Assembly (NCBI RefSeq): GCF_000023125.1
Contig: NC_013037.1
Span: 3,720,001 to 3,784,000 of the forward strand
Source of the DNA: Dyadobacter fermentans DSM 18053
GTDB taxonomy: Bacteria > Bacteroidota > Bacteroidia > Cytophagales > Spirosomataceae
Reading direction: 5' to 3'
DNA: 64,000 nucleotides
Below, piece by piece: positions 1 to 8,903 of this stretch. A model generated the notes under the pieces. It saw only the letters and a list, made by a program, of their open reading frames with translations. It searched no databases and was not told the origin of the DNA. The first letter of the stretch is position 1, and each line of letters begins with the position of its first letter. Both the position numbers and the translations under genes were made by a program.

Positions 1-2
1 CA

Positions 3-2207
3 CTGGACTCGATCGGCGGGCATGCGGCGGGGCTGGCCGAGGACATGCACACCTCCATGCAGCTGCACGCGAAAGGATGGAAATCGGTGTATGTGCCGGC
101 GGTGCTGGCACGCGGGCTGGTTCCGTCTACGCTTTCGGCTTACTACAAGCAACAGCTCAAATGGTCGCGCGGGGTGTTTGACCTTTTCGTTCATGTTTAT
201 CCGAGGCTGTTCACGAAGTTCACTTGGAGTCAGCGCATTCATTATGGCACAATTCCGCTGCATTACCTGTCGGGCTTCATTTTCCTGATCAACTTCCTGA
301 TTCCCGCAATAGCGCTCGTGCTGGGCGTAAGTCCCATGCATTTCGACCTCGCCGATTTCGGGCTCGTTATCCTTCCGATGGTTTCCTGCATCGTTTTGAT
401 CCGGCATTTCGTGCAATGGTGGGTGATGGAGGATGAAGAACGCGGATTTCATGTGGTGGGTGGCTTGCTGATGATCGGGACCTGGTGGATATTCATTCTG
501 GGCGTGCTGTACACGATTTCAGGCAAAAAAATCCCGTATGTACCTACGCCTAAGGACGGCAACGAAGCCAACAACTGGCCGTTGAATGTACCCAATCTGG
601 TAGTATTGGGTATTTCAATGCTCGCGATCGTGTATGGACTCTATCAGGATCTTAACCCCTATAACCTTATCATGGCCGGTTTCGCGGGGTTGAACTGCTT
701 TTTTATGTGCTTCAACATCGCCGCCAGCCGTCAGCAGCAAATCCGTGAGCTTTCCGTCACATCGCCCCTGATGAATACCGTTTTCAGGGCTATTAAAGAG
801 TTGAAAGGCAATTTCTGGATTCTGCGCCGGCGGGTTTACAGCGGCGTAAGGACGTCGGCTTTCCTGCTCACCGTTCTCGTTATCAGCACTATTATCTATT
901 TCCGGCGTTTTAATCCCCAATTGGAACACCAGCTCGCGGTTGCACGCGAAAACGAGCAGTATGCACGCAGCCTCGCCGGCATTAAACCCGCTAAACGTCC
1001 TGATATGCCCGCACTTTTCCGTGCGATGGGCATCCAGGAACCGCGGCAGGCCGATGCCAAACAAGCTGGCGTACCATTTTTCCCGGGCGAGCGCGGGGTT
1101 AATTACACGAAAGGCCACAACTGGTCGCGCCGGTATCCTGCATTCACGAAGAGGGAACTCGAAGCTGATATCACGCTTATGCAGCAAACCGGCATCAATG
1201 CGATCCGGCATTTTGGACCGGGTATTTACGATTACAATGTGCTGAAAGCGACGCGGCAGGCGGGTATCCGCGTGCATTACACATTCTGGATACCCGAAGC
1301 GCTGGATTTCATCCGGGATAAAGAAGAAGCGGACGACCTGGCGGCCAAAATACTCGCCACCGTCCGACGGCTGAACCATCATGCGCACATTGTTTCCTGG
1401 AACATCGGCAATGCGGCCATCCAGCGGCATCGCCGCGCCGAAAGCACCGGGGAGCAGCGGCAGTTTTTGTATTGGCTCAAAAACCTCAGCGCGGCAATCA
1501 AGAAGGTTGACGACAAGCGGCCGCTCACGACGGATATCGAGTTAACCGATGAAGCATTCCGCATCGCTTACCTGATCAAGCGCGTCGCTCCGGCGATCGA
1601 TGCATTCGGGCTGGTGGTGGAAGACCCGCATCAGCAGCCCGACGCACCGGCACTGCGCAGGCTCGGCATGCCATTCTATTTTTCCTACATAAGTGTGTCT
1701 GCATTCTCCCAAATGCAGCAACCGCTTGCAGGAACGTTCATTTCCAACTGGCAGGACGAAAAGATCTTCGCACACGTGAGCCTCGACGGCCTGTACGACT
1801 ACGCCGGGCGGCCCAAGCGCCCATTGCAGGTGTTGCAGTCGATTTGGGGAAAAGGGAAACCGCCGGAGCCGGTGGCAAGTTTCAGGATACTGCGCCCTGC
1901 ACTGGGCACTTTTGAGGGCACAACACTCGACTATCACGCCATAAAATGGCAGAACGAAAAGTGGGAAATGGCGGCCGCATCGCAAAAAGGGCCGCGATTT
2001 GAGTGGAAACTTGTGAGAACGGACGGATTCGACAACCTCGTGGAGATGACCGATGCAGGCACCGGGCCGCGACTCGCTTTGACCATTCCGAGGCATCCCT
2101 CGTTATACCGGCTGTATTTGTATGTAATCCAGGGTAATGTGATTACTGAAATCGTTGATTCCCCACTGAATACGCCGCTAGAACCGGTAGTAGGACCTGC
2201 TCACTGA
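3..2207 (+). CDS. Glycosyltransferase family 2 membrane protein fused to a glycosidase-like TIM barrel (5' partial)
   Basis: The frame is open from the left edge, so the gene begins upstream and the ATG at 45 is internal. The first visible residues carry the end of a cellulose-synthase-like GT2 catalytic domain: an AEDMHTS motif (the TED-type general base) and QQLKW, a QxxKW variant of the QxxRW motif. About six membrane segments follow. The last 380 or so residues form a periplasmic domain resembling a GH2/GH5-type barrel (GVNYTKGHNW start). At the place where such enzymes have GNE (acid/base Glu) this protein has WNIGNA, so hydrolytic activity is doubtful. It probably makes or handles a beta-linked exopolysaccharide. 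It converges on, and overlaps by 7 bases, a GH26-like gene that may act on the same polymer. Substrate cannot be read from the sequence. Confidence 0.85.
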   Translation: MDSIGGHAAGLAEDMHTSMQLHAKGWKSVYVPAVLARGLVPSTLSAYYKQQLKWSRGVFDLFVHVYPRLFTKFTWSQRIHYGTIPLHYLSGFIFLINFLIPAIALVLGVSPMHFDLADFGLVILPMVSCIVLIRHFVQWWVMEDEERGFHVVGGLLMIGTWWIFILGVLYTISGKKIPYVPTPKDGNEANNWPLNVPNLVVLGISMLAIVYGLYQDLNPYNLIMAGFAGLNCFFMCFNIAASRQQQIRELSVTSPLMNTVFRAIKELKGNFWILRRRVYSGVRTSAFLLTVLVISTIIYFRRFNPQLEHQLAVARENEQYARSLAGIKPAKRPDMPALFRAMGIQEPRQADAKQAGVPFFPGERGVNYTKGHNWSRRYPAFTKRELEADITLMQQTGINAIRHFGPGIYDYNVLKATRQAGIRVHYTFWIPEALDFIRDKEEADDLAAKILATVRRLNHHAHIVSWNIGNAAIQRHRRAESTGEQRQFLYWLKNLSAAIKKVDDKRPLTTDIELTDEAFRIAYLIKRVAPAIDAFGLVVEDPHQQPDAPALRRLGMPFYFSYISVSAFSQMQQPLAGTFISNWQDEKIFAHVSLDGLYDYAGRPKRPLQVLQSIWGKGKPPEPVASFRILRPALGTFEGTTLDYHAIKWQNEKWEMAAASQKGPRFEWKLVRTDGFDNLVEMTDAGTGPRLALTIPRHPSLYRLYLYVIQGNVITEIVDSPLNTPLEPVVGPAH

Positions 2208-3877
2208 GCATTTTTGAGCACTTCTGCAAAGCGGCTGAAAGTTTTGTGACTAATGCCCCAATCAGGCGCAGGAATGTCGCCCCACACGGCCGGGTTATCC
2301 GCCAGATTGAAGTAGCACGCGCCTACTACCTCCCGATGCGCCGCCACTACCCGCGCTGCCTTTTCCATCCACCCGCTTTGGTAATCTTCCGGTCCTTTTA
2401 CCCCAAATTCCGTAATAAGCATGGGCTTTGACGCGAAACGCATACGCCATATTTTGCGGTTGAAGATCGTTTCGAAAGATTCCTGTTTGTTGGGATCGGT
2501 GATGTTTTTATCAGGCAGGCCGTAAATGGCTATGCTGACCATATCGACCACATCGCCGCCCGGGTACCATTCCATAGAGCCCCTGTCGCCCGCCGGGCCC
2601 CACACCCTTTTCATGTTTTTGACCCAGCTGCCCAGCTCCATAAAATGCCGGAAAGCCCGGATATACAAAACCGGCTCCTGACTTTGCCAGGGATACCGGT
2701 GGATCGGGATTTCCATTTCATGCGCAAACCGGACATACACCGGGCGCTCTGTTTTGGAAATTGTTTGAAACAATGACTTAAATTCTTCATCATAAACGCC
2801 TGCTATCGTGTTCATCAGCACCGAGGAATCCTTTCTTACCTTGCCGTCGCGCCAGGGCTCCACGGTCACGATCGCCTGGTGTCCCCGTTGGAGCACGGCA
2901 TTGAAGTCCTTTTCGAAAGCGCCGGACTGAATGTTTTCGAGATCCACAAATAAATGCTCGACAGTCACATTTTTGGACCCGGTAAGCGCCAGTTTCGGAT
3001 CATAAACGCCCAACAAGGGGGCCGCGCCGGGCTTACGGCCCTCAGGCGTGCCGATCGCGAAATCCTGAAAAAGCCACACGGAATCCCGTTTGATATCCCG
3101 CACAACCGCTTTCAGGTCATTTTGGAGGACCTGCACGGTGCTGTCCGTGCCGCTGGCGACCACCCAAATGGGCTTGTTCATGAACCTCGTCCGGATCAGC
3201 TTTCTGCGAAGCAACTTCTGTGTGTCAGGCTCCTGCGGATATGCCGTCGCGGCCAGCTCGCTCTGCCCATTCACCGAAATACCGATCGCGTCGACCACAT
3301 CAGCGCCCGGCCAGTATTCCTCGGTTCCGGGGTAACCTGCTGGTGACCACATGATTTGAATCGAGGGCATGGCGCTGCGGCAGACTTTGGCTACATGCCT
3401 GAATGCATTGATATAATCGACCGGAGCCTGGTATTGCCATGAATAGCGCTGCACGGGCACCTCCATATCTGGGTCCCAGCGCAGGTAAATGTGGCTTGTT
3501 TTTGGTAAAAGGCGGCAGAGCGTTTGCAGCACGTCGTCGAACTGCCCGTCGGTTACCTTTCCCAGCGCTCCCTCCTGCCCTGCCACGACTGTTACCAGCA
3601 AGTTTTCGCTCGTAACGGGCACTTTCAAGGCGGCGGTCAGCGCCTTTTCGGTAGTATTAGGGCTAAGTTGAATGGAAATGTGTTGCAGCGGCGGCGTGGT
3701 GACGCCCAGTGAATCGCTCCGGTGAATGTACCCAACCGCTTGCTCCGAAAATACGGCATTCTTGTCGTCGGCCGCAGCGGTCTCAGGCTTAAAAATAGAA
3801 GTATACCGCATCAGATAAAATCCGGCGGAGGCAATGATTGCCAGCGTCGCAACGATTAACAGACCTTTTGACTTCAT
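2201..3877 (-). CDS. Tandem GH26-like (beta-mannanase-type) protein, membrane anchored
   Basis: 558 residues from the ATG at 3877. A longer frame starts at 3943, but the hydrophobic anchor begins right after the 3877 Met (MKSKGLLIVATLAI). Two homologous halves are visible, about residues 50-275 and 285-555, sharing the pattern RxxxxMExPxxRYxWQ, AFRH, PAG and WxPGxDVVD. The second half keeps the GH26 catalytic residues: Glu387 in RFAHE (acid/base) and Glu490 in ITEFG (nucleophile). The first half has RWDPD and VVASG at these places, so it looks catalytically dead and may bind glycan. GH26 enzymes cleave beta-mannans or mixed beta-glucans. Convergent with the GT2/glycosidase gene, which suggests a shared polysaccharide. 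The protein is likely held on the periplasmic face of the inner membrane. Confidence 0.85.
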   Translation of the reverse strand: MKSKGLLIVATLAIIASAGFYLMRYTSIFKPETAAADDKNAVFSEQAVGYIHRSDSLGVTTPPLQHISIQLSPNTTEKALTAALKVPVTSENLLVTVVAGQEGALGKVTDGQFDDVLQTLCRLLPKTSHIYLRWDPDMEVPVQRYSWQYQAPVDYINAFRHVAKVCRSAMPSIQIMWSPAGYPGTEEYWPGADVVDAIGISVNGQSELAATAYPQEPDTQKLLRRKLIRTRFMNKPIWVVASGTDSTVQVLQNDLKAVVRDIKRDSVWLFQDFAIGTPEGRKPGAAPLLGVYDPKLALTGSKNVTVEHLFVDLENIQSGAFEKDFNAVLQRGHQAIVTVEPWRDGKVRKDSSVLMNTIAGVYDEEFKSLFQTISKTERPVYVRFAHEMEIPIHRYPWQSQEPVLYIRAFRHFMELGSWVKNMKRVWGPAGDRGSMEWYPGGDVVDMVSIAIYGLPDKNITDPNKQESFETIFNRKIWRMRFASKPMLITEFGVKGPEDYQSGWMEKAARVVAAHREVVGACYFNLADNPAVWGDIPAPDWGISHKTFSRFAEVLKNAQ

Positions 3878-3954
3878 AAAATCCGGAAACAATGTGCTAT
3901 CCGCATAAGTTAGCAATTTCCGCGATCGGTCACATGAATGCACGCATTTGTACC

Positions 3955-4005
3955 TAAAAAAGAAACGGGCAATGGCCAGACTTTTGCAAGTCCGGCCATG
4001 CCCGT
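3955..4005 (-). terminator. Rho-independent terminator for the 4066-4398 gene
   Basis: Imperfect stem of about 18 bp with arms at 3965-3983 and 3988-4005, four-base loop, followed on the minus strand by a T-rich run (A-rich 3956-3964 on plus). It lies just past the stop of the gene at 4066. Confidence 0.6.
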
Positions 4006-4065
4006 CAACAGTGTGTGAAAAAATACTCCCTTTTTATCTAACGTGTTCTCCTCTCAATTTTTCAA

Positions 4066-4398
4066 TTACACCAGCTCGCTTTCAAATTGCAAACCGATGT
4101 GTGCAGGCGGATAACTCAATATTCGGTTAAATTCCGCAATGGCCTGATTGACCTGGCGCTGCGTGATCCCGCTGTATTCCATTAACAAAATTCTCGCCTG
4201 CTGTGCGCCTGAACGCTTCATTTTCCAGTATTGCGGATGGTTGATGCCGATCGGTGCACGGAAGTATTTTTCTTTGGGCTCCCGGATCAGTATCTCATAT
4301 TCCGTGTCGCGTAACGGGTTATCATGTAGAAAGTAACTTTTAACGACAACCTTGACCTCCCTGCCGCTTTTTAACTGGAAAATTTTTTCGTGAATCAT
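4066..4398 (-). CDS. Hypothetical protein, 110 aa
   Basis: A compact, charged soluble protein that I do not recognise. It has a beta-rich first half (KIFQLKSGREVKVVVKSYF) and an alpha-helical second half (QARILLMEYSGITQRQV). No signal peptide or membrane segment is visible. Coding potential is supported by a terminator-like hairpin directly downstream (3955-4005) and by ordinary codon use. An overlapping 84-residue frame on the same strand (4340-4594) lacks such support. It is separated by 211 bases from the upstream GSP-synthase-like gene and is probably transcribed on its own. Function unknown. Confidence 0.6.
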   Translation of the reverse strand: MIHEKIFQLKSGREVKVVVKSYFLHDNPLRDTEYEILIREPKEKYFRAPIGINHPQYWKMKRSGAQQARILLMEYSGITQRQVNQAIAEFNRILSYPPAHIGLQFESELV

Positions 4399-4609
4399 GA
4401 CTAATTTCTTTAAGAATTAAGGATCGATGAATATGTGCAACTACTGGCGAAGTTTCCTGCTTCCTTAAAACTTTCATACCAGCGGCGCGTGCTAAAACCT
4501 TCACAAACTTCGCTGCACGTCCCGACATTTCAGCAAAATGATTAGTAAACGGTAGATTCAATGATCCTTCGGTAAAAAGCTGATTCACAGCCAAGTAAAT
4601 TTACGTATT

Positions 4610-5785
4610 TCAATCCTCCACCACATGCCCCACAAATTGGGCGGTGTTGTCCAAAATCTTCCCGCCTCTCCGAAAACCCAATCCGCATGCCTCGCCGGCA
4701 TAGAACACACCGGCCTGGTAGGTACTGCCGCTTGCATCCGTCGGCAGGGCTGTGTACTCCTGGAAAATACGGGCCTGGTCGTCATACTCCCCCGCCGCTG
4801 CTTCCAGCGCCGTGCCGTTTTCGTCGTGGATCACCACATTGGCGCCCTCGCGGCCCAGCAGCACTTTGCTTACTGATTTTTTGCCGGGCAATGCATGCGG
4901 GCCGGTTTCCAGCAGCAGCGGATGGTAGGGATAAAGCTCCCACAGGATGTTAAGAATGTATTTGGATTGAAACAGCAACGTGTAGGCCGGGTTCAGGATA
5001 ACCGCCTTCCTGTTTTTCACGATCTCCGTAAGCATAGCCGCCAATTCCGGCTCGCCGGCACCGATATGTTCCCACGGCACCAATTTGAACCAGTAATCAA
5101 ACCGGACGAAATGCCCGTGCTCCGGTTCCTGGTAAAAAATCCCTTCGCCATTAGAAAACTCTACGTCGTCGATATAGGTGAATTCCACGTCGAAGCCCGC
5201 TTCTTTGGCAGCTTCCATGAGCACGGCTACATTGGTATCGTCCTCGGGATAGCCACGCATGGTCGAAAACAGCATCGAGGGCGTCAGATCGGCGTTTTGT
5301 TCTTTCAAATAAACAAACTGGCCCACCAGCGTTTCGAACAGGGTGTTGAACTGATTCGATTCATCCATGCCGTTCATGCGCAGGTGCGCCCATTGCACTA
5401 CGGCCGTTTCAGGAATGCAAGTAGCGGTATCGGCATTGAACTCGATGAGTTTCACAGGCTCGTCGTCAAAGCCTCCCGCGAGGTCGAAACGACCGTAGAG
5501 ATGAATTTGCCGGTCGTCGTTCCAGGAGAGCCTGATCAGCTCGGCCAGGTTTTCCGGGATACCCATTTTCCCCAGCAGATTGTGGTCGATCGCATGCTGG
5601 CCCGCTTCGATCAGCATATCGTATAATGTACCGGCGGCTTCGTAGTAGCTCTCGGCTTGCTGCGCGGTTACGACCACCATATCATTCACCACATAAGGAG
5701 CCGTGTCGGTGCCGAGCGCCCAATCCCAGCCTGCTTTCTGCAATGCAGCCTGCGGCGGATTGGGTAAAGATTTAAGATTTACCAT
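4610..5785 (-). CDS. Glutathionylspermidine synthase-like ATP-grasp protein
   Basis: 391 residues, the usual length of stand-alone GSP_synth proteins (E. coli YgiC/YjfC type). The N-terminal half carries the pre-ATP-grasp signature (LSWNDDRQIHLYGRFDLAG, then KLIEFNADT with an ETA segment). The C-terminal half has the ATP-grasp strands and a late GVFYAGEACGLGFRRGG segment. The family forms an amide bond between a carboxylate and an amine using ATP. The true substrates of these YgiC-like proteins, which lack the amidase domain of bifunctional Gss, are not established. A UPF0323-like lipoprotein lies 46 bases upstream on the same strand. The same pairing is known in Campylobacter and, with a different lipoprotein family, in E. 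coli ygiBC, so the two probably act together. Confidence 0.85.
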   Translation of the reverse strand: MVNLKSLPNPPQAALQKAGWDWALGTDTAPYVVNDMVVVTAQQAESYYEAAGTLYDMLIEAGQHAIDHNLLGKMGIPENLAELIRLSWNDDRQIHLYGRFDLAGGFDDEPVKLIEFNADTATCIPETAVVQWAHLRMNGMDESNQFNTLFETLVGQFVYLKEQNADLTPSMLFSTMRGYPEDDTNVAVLMEAAKEAGFDVEFTYIDDVEFSNGEGIFYQEPEHGHFVRFDYWFKLVPWEHIGAGEPELAAMLTEIVKNRKAVILNPAYTLLFQSKYILNILWELYPYHPLLLETGPHALPGKKSVSKVLLGREGANVVIHDENGTALEAAAGEYDDQARIFQEYTALPTDASGSTYQAGVFYAGEACGLGFRRGGKILDNTAQFVGHVVED

Positions 5786-5831
5786 TGTTGGAGTTTAATG
5801 TTGATGCTTTCAGGAGGCCTTATTTTACCTC

Positions 5832-6443
5832 CTACCCGCCGCTACGTCCCGACGATCTTCCGAAAAAGCCTTTGCGGCCTCCCGCCGGCCTGGTCGTAAC
5901 CGTCCGCACCGAGCGCGACGATTCCACACCCAAAGCCGCGCTGCGCGAGCTCGCCCACGCGCCGGGGTTGGCGTAAAATGACCGGCTCCGATCCATGTCC
6001 ATTCTGTTGCGGTAATTGTTCATGTACGAAAAAGACGAGTTGCGGCCGAGCAGATAGCCCATTCCGCCGTACAGCAGCATGCTGGAAAGCCCACTGTGAT
6101 AACCCATATGCGGGTTCGCCCTGATCTCCTCGTCGATGAGCGCCTTGGCGGCCATGGGGTTCAGTGTGTCTTTGTGGCCGTCGAGGTAAGAGACGATCGC
6201 CAGGGAGCTATCGGCCGGGACATTTTCTTCATTGATGATCTTGAACTCGCCCGGACTCACCTCCTTAATGTGTGAACGGATTCCTTTTCCGTACGAGGTT
6301 TCTTCATAACTGTATTCCGATTCATCGTCGTTCGAAGAACAGGACACGAGCGCGGTGCCCGACAGCAGCGCGAGCGCCAGCGCGCCGCCCATGCTGATAT
6401 CTTTCACCTTTTTGATAAAAGTACCTTTTCGTAACTGTGTCAT
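5832..6443 (-). CDS. UPF0323-like lipoprotein
   Basis: 203 residues. The N-terminus reads as a lipoprotein signal with a lipobox ending in LVSC at about residue 35, after an unusually long charged lead. It is followed by a Ser/Glu/Tyr-rich stretch, a small domain with FKIINEENVPADSS and a YLDG turn, a Gly-rich segment (LLYGGMGYLLGRN) and an Arg/Ser/Gly-rich tail ending GRSGG. This matches my memory of UPF0323 lipoproteins in overall order: lipobox, short alpha/beta domain, Gly/Ser-rich tail. Same strand and 46 bases ahead of the ATP-grasp gene, so the two are likely co-transcribed. Whether the tail is the substrate of the ATP-grasp enzyme is only a guess. Confidence 0.6.
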   Translation of the reverse strand: MTQLRKGTFIKKVKDISMGGALALALLSGTALVSCSSNDDESEYSYEETSYGKGIRSHIKEVSPGEFKIINEENVPADSSLAIVSYLDGHKDTLNPMAAKALIDEEIRANPHMGYHSGLSSMLLYGGMGYLLGRNSSFSYMNNYRNRMDMDRSRSFYANPGAWASSRSAALGVESSRSVRTVTTRPAGGRKGFFGRSSGRSGG

Positions 6444-6559
6444 ATTGGCTTTCAGTTGAGGATTTTTTCAAAAATAATGGATTTAAGCCGCAGCATCCCC
6501 ATGAATCGTGCCAGTGGCGCCAGGGATGGATATTGGAAACCAGGGAAATTACAGGCGGC

Positions 6560-6603
6560 AAAAAAAATTGAGCACAACCGGCTGATAATCCGGCTATGCC
6601 CAA
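6560..6603 (-). terminator. Probable terminator after the class V aminotransferase
   Basis: Imperfect 14-bp stem (arms 6568-6581 and 6590-6603, 11 pairs) with an eight-base loop and a T-run on the minus strand (A-run 6560-6567). It lies 23 bases past the stop of the aminotransferase at 6626. Confidence 0.5.
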
Positions 6604-6625
6604 TGTACATTTATATTAAAAAAGA

Positions 6626-7912
6626 TTACGCTTTCTTGGCGATTTTCCCGAGGGCATCGACGAGCCTGTCAAGATCGGTCAGCTTCGTGTACACGTGCGG
6701 CGTCACGCGCACGCAATGGATATTTTCCCAATTGATGCCTACCGTGTGGATTTTAAAATCTTTAATCAGCCTGGCGTCGACCTCTTCGGGCTTCATGCCT
6801 TCGATGCTCACGCCGGCTATGGCACATGAAAATTCCGGTTTCAGCGAAGTGTGGATTTTCACGCCCGGAATTTGAGCGGCCTTTTCGGCCCAGTATTTTT
6901 TGAGATAATGGATACGGTCCTGCTTTCGCTTGTTGCCGATCCCTTCCTGAAAATTAATCGCCTCGCCTATCGCCTGCTCGATGGGAAAACTGCGCGTGCC
7001 GAGCGTCTCGAATTTTCGGATATTGCCGCTTTTCGGCTCGCTGTTGCATAGGAGCGGCCAAATCTTTTCGATCTTGTCCTTTTTGATCCACATCATCCCG
7101 CTGCCTACCGGCGCACTCAGGAACTTGTGCAGGCTGGTGCCGAAGTAGTCGCATTCGAGGTCGGGGATTTTGTAATCCAGTAAGCCGAACGTGTGGGCGC
7201 CGTCGCACACGACCTCAATGCCCTTGGCATGTGCCATCTGCGCGATCTTCTTCACCGGCATAATCTGCCCGACCCAGTTGATAATGTGCGTGACGTGAAT
7301 GATTTTAGTCCGCGGCGTGATCGCATCGGCATATGCCTTCACGATCTGCTCGTCGTTTTCAATCGGGAAATCGAATGATAGTTGCTTATAGACGACGCCG
7401 TCGCGCATTTGCCGCTGTTTCCAGGCCTGCACCATGTTGGGATAGTCCTGCAACGTGCCGATCACCTCATCGCCTTTTTGAAGCGGCAGTCCGAAAATGA
7501 TAGTATTCAATGCCTCGGTCGCATTGCGGTTGATCGCGATTTCCTCGGCGTCGGTTCCCGCAAGCTTCGCGAGGCGCTGGCGGAGCGGCTCGCGTCCTTT
7601 GTCCATAATGCGCCACATATAATAGGAAGGTCCCTGCGCGGCAGCTTTGTTGTATTTGTCCAAAGCCTCCTGCACCACGATGGGCGAGGGCGAAACGCCC
7701 CCGTTGTTGAGGATAATGATTTCGCTTTTGCTGGCGGTGTAGGCGTCCTGGATCACCGACCAGTATTCTTCATTGCTGTCGCTGGCAGGGTTCCAGCTTT
7801 GTTCTGCTTCTAGAAATTGCGCTGCGTGGAGCTGGTTGAAAAGGCTGTCGATCCCGAAAGCGCCCATCCCCAGGGCGGCACTCTTCCGGAAAAAGGAACG
7901 GCGGTTGTTCAT
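6626..7912 (-). CDS. Secreted class V aminotransferase (isopenicillin-N epimerase / cysteine desulfurase-like)
   Basis: 428 residues from the ATG at 7912. That start gives a Tat-type signal (NNRRSFFRKSAALGMGAFG), whereas the upstream Met at 7951 would put residues in front of it. The fold-type I PLP pattern is clear: the small-residue/Asn stretch INRNATEALN, the PLP-binding aspartate in VCDGAHTFG, and the Schiff-base lysine in GTSLHKFLSAP. The family includes epimerases, selenocysteine lyases and desulfurases, and the reaction here cannot be decided. Twin-arginine export of a PLP enzyme means it would be folded with cofactor before leaving the cytoplasm. An M23 peptidase gene lies 71 bases upstream on the same strand, so the two may be co-transcribed. 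Confidence 0.85.
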   Translation of the reverse strand: MNNRRSFFRKSAALGMGAFGIDSLFNQLHAAQFLEAEQSWNPASDSNEEYWSVIQDAYTASKSEIIILNNGGVSPSPIVVQEALDKYNKAAAQGPSYYMWRIMDKGREPLRQRLAKLAGTDAEEIAINRNATEALNTIIFGLPLQKGDEVIGTLQDYPNMVQAWKQRQMRDGVVYKQLSFDFPIENDEQIVKAYADAITPRTKIIHVTHIINWVGQIMPVKKIAQMAHAKGIEVVCDGAHTFGLLDYKIPDLECDYFGTSLHKFLSAPVGSGMMWIKKDKIEKIWPLLCNSEPKSGNIRKFETLGTRSFPIEQAIGEAINFQEGIGNKRKQDRIHYLKKYWAEKAAQIPGVKIHTSLKPEFSCAIAGVSIEGMKPEEVDARLIKDFKIHTVGINWENIHCVRVTPHVYTKLTDLDRLVDALGKIAKKA

Positions 7913-7983
7913 AAAATTTTGTTTAAGGAATAGTAATGGAGTGAAGTACAATATATTGAATATCTACTTCAAACCCAATTATC

Positions 7984-8742
7984 CTACTCCCAGGCATCTT
8001 TCACAACCGACTGTTTGAGCCATTCATAAGTATTTTCCGGAATCGGCAGGCCGTCGGCATCGAGGGCGAGGTACATTAAATGCAAATGCGTAGGCGAGCG
8101 CTTCTGATAAGCATTGTAGCCGCTCCTGCCCATTTCGGAAATTTTATCCCCGGCATTGACCCACTGCCCGGGCTGCACTTCCACGATGTTGTTGTGTGCG
8201 TAGTAGAAAAGGCCGTCGAGACAGGGATCGTAAATCCAGATCCAGTTGCCGCCGCGGTATTCGCTGTCGTATTTCCAGCTCGTTTCCGTGGCCAGCACAA
8301 TGCCCGAAGTGAATGCGAGCACGTCGATCGGCTGCCAGGTGCGGTCGTCGAGCACGTCCTGGTCTTTGTCCCGCACGAACAGGTCCTGCGCGGGGTGGCT
8401 GCCCGACACTTCCCTGTCGAAAAGATCGAAACCATTGGCCCGGTAGCCGCGGCCCCGCGAACCGATGGACTCGCGTGGCTGGTAGGATTTGACGGGATAT
8501 ACAAAATAGGAAGAGTCGATCGAGCGGCAGGTGTCGCGCCGGAACTCCGCGCGGATGGCCCGCATCACGGCGCCGAATGCATTCCGGGCGGAATCGGGGC
8601 TGATGGTGCCATCGCGGATGTCGATTTGCACCTGGTGAAAAGTCCGGCAATATTCCGCAAATTTATCGGAGGATTCGCTCTCGTTTGTCAAACCTGCGAT
8701 ACAGATCACCAACACAATCCCTGCAATTCTCTTAACTGTCAT
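7984..8742 (-). CDS. M23-family (LytM-type) metallopeptidase
   Basis: 252 residues from the ATG at 8742. The frame also allows a GTG at 8775, but the signal peptide (MTVKRIAGIVLVICIAG) starts at the ATG. The C-terminal half holds the LytM motifs: HPAQDLF (HxxxD zinc ligands), YYAHNN, GQWVNAGD, MGRSG and the terminal HLHL (HxH). These peptidases cut peptide cross-links of peptidoglycan in the periplasm. The 100 residues in front are helical and unassigned. A -7 promoter box lies at 8832-8839 on the same strand. Divergent from the aldo/keto reductase. Confidence 0.85.
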   Translation of the reverse strand: MTVKRIAGIVLVICIAGLTNESESSDKFAEYCRTFHQVQIDIRDGTISPDSARNAFGAVMRAIRAEFRRDTCRSIDSSYFVYPVKSYQPRESIGSRGRGYRANGFDLFDREVSGSHPAQDLFVRDKDQDVLDDRTWQPIDVLAFTSGIVLATETSWKYDSEYRGGNWIWIYDPCLDGLFYYAHNNIVEVQPGQWVNAGDKISEMGRSGYNAYQKRSPTHLHLMYLALDADGLPIPENTYEWLKQSVVKDAWE

Positions 8743-8831
8743 CAACAATGCGTTAATCAACCCTATTTCTTTCACTTAAACCCTATTTTTGAGAACGGAT
8801 AGCGAGGAGGCTCACTAATAAAAAAGTCTTG

Positions 8832-8839
8832 CAAAGGTA
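8832..8839 (-). promoter_or_regulatory. Bacteroidota -7 box (TACCTTTG) for the M23 peptidase gene
   Basis: On the minus strand TACCTTTG fits the TAnnTTTG consensus, about 90 bases ahead of the chosen ATG. No clear -33 TTG is seen at the right distance. Confidence 0.45.
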
Positions 8840-8903
8840 TCCGATCTATGTTAAATAAATGCACAGAAGTTCTTTATTGGTCAAACACTAAAATCAGATT
8901 ACA

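Noticed and set aside
45..2207. ATG at 45 as the start of the GT2 gene
   Set aside because: The frame is open to the left edge, and the residues before it continue the conserved GT2 sequence; the gene is cut by the window.
4340..4594. 84-codon minus-strand frame overlapping the 4066-4398 gene
   Set aside because: No recognisable pattern, overlaps a better candidate in another frame, and no terminator or ribosome site supports it.
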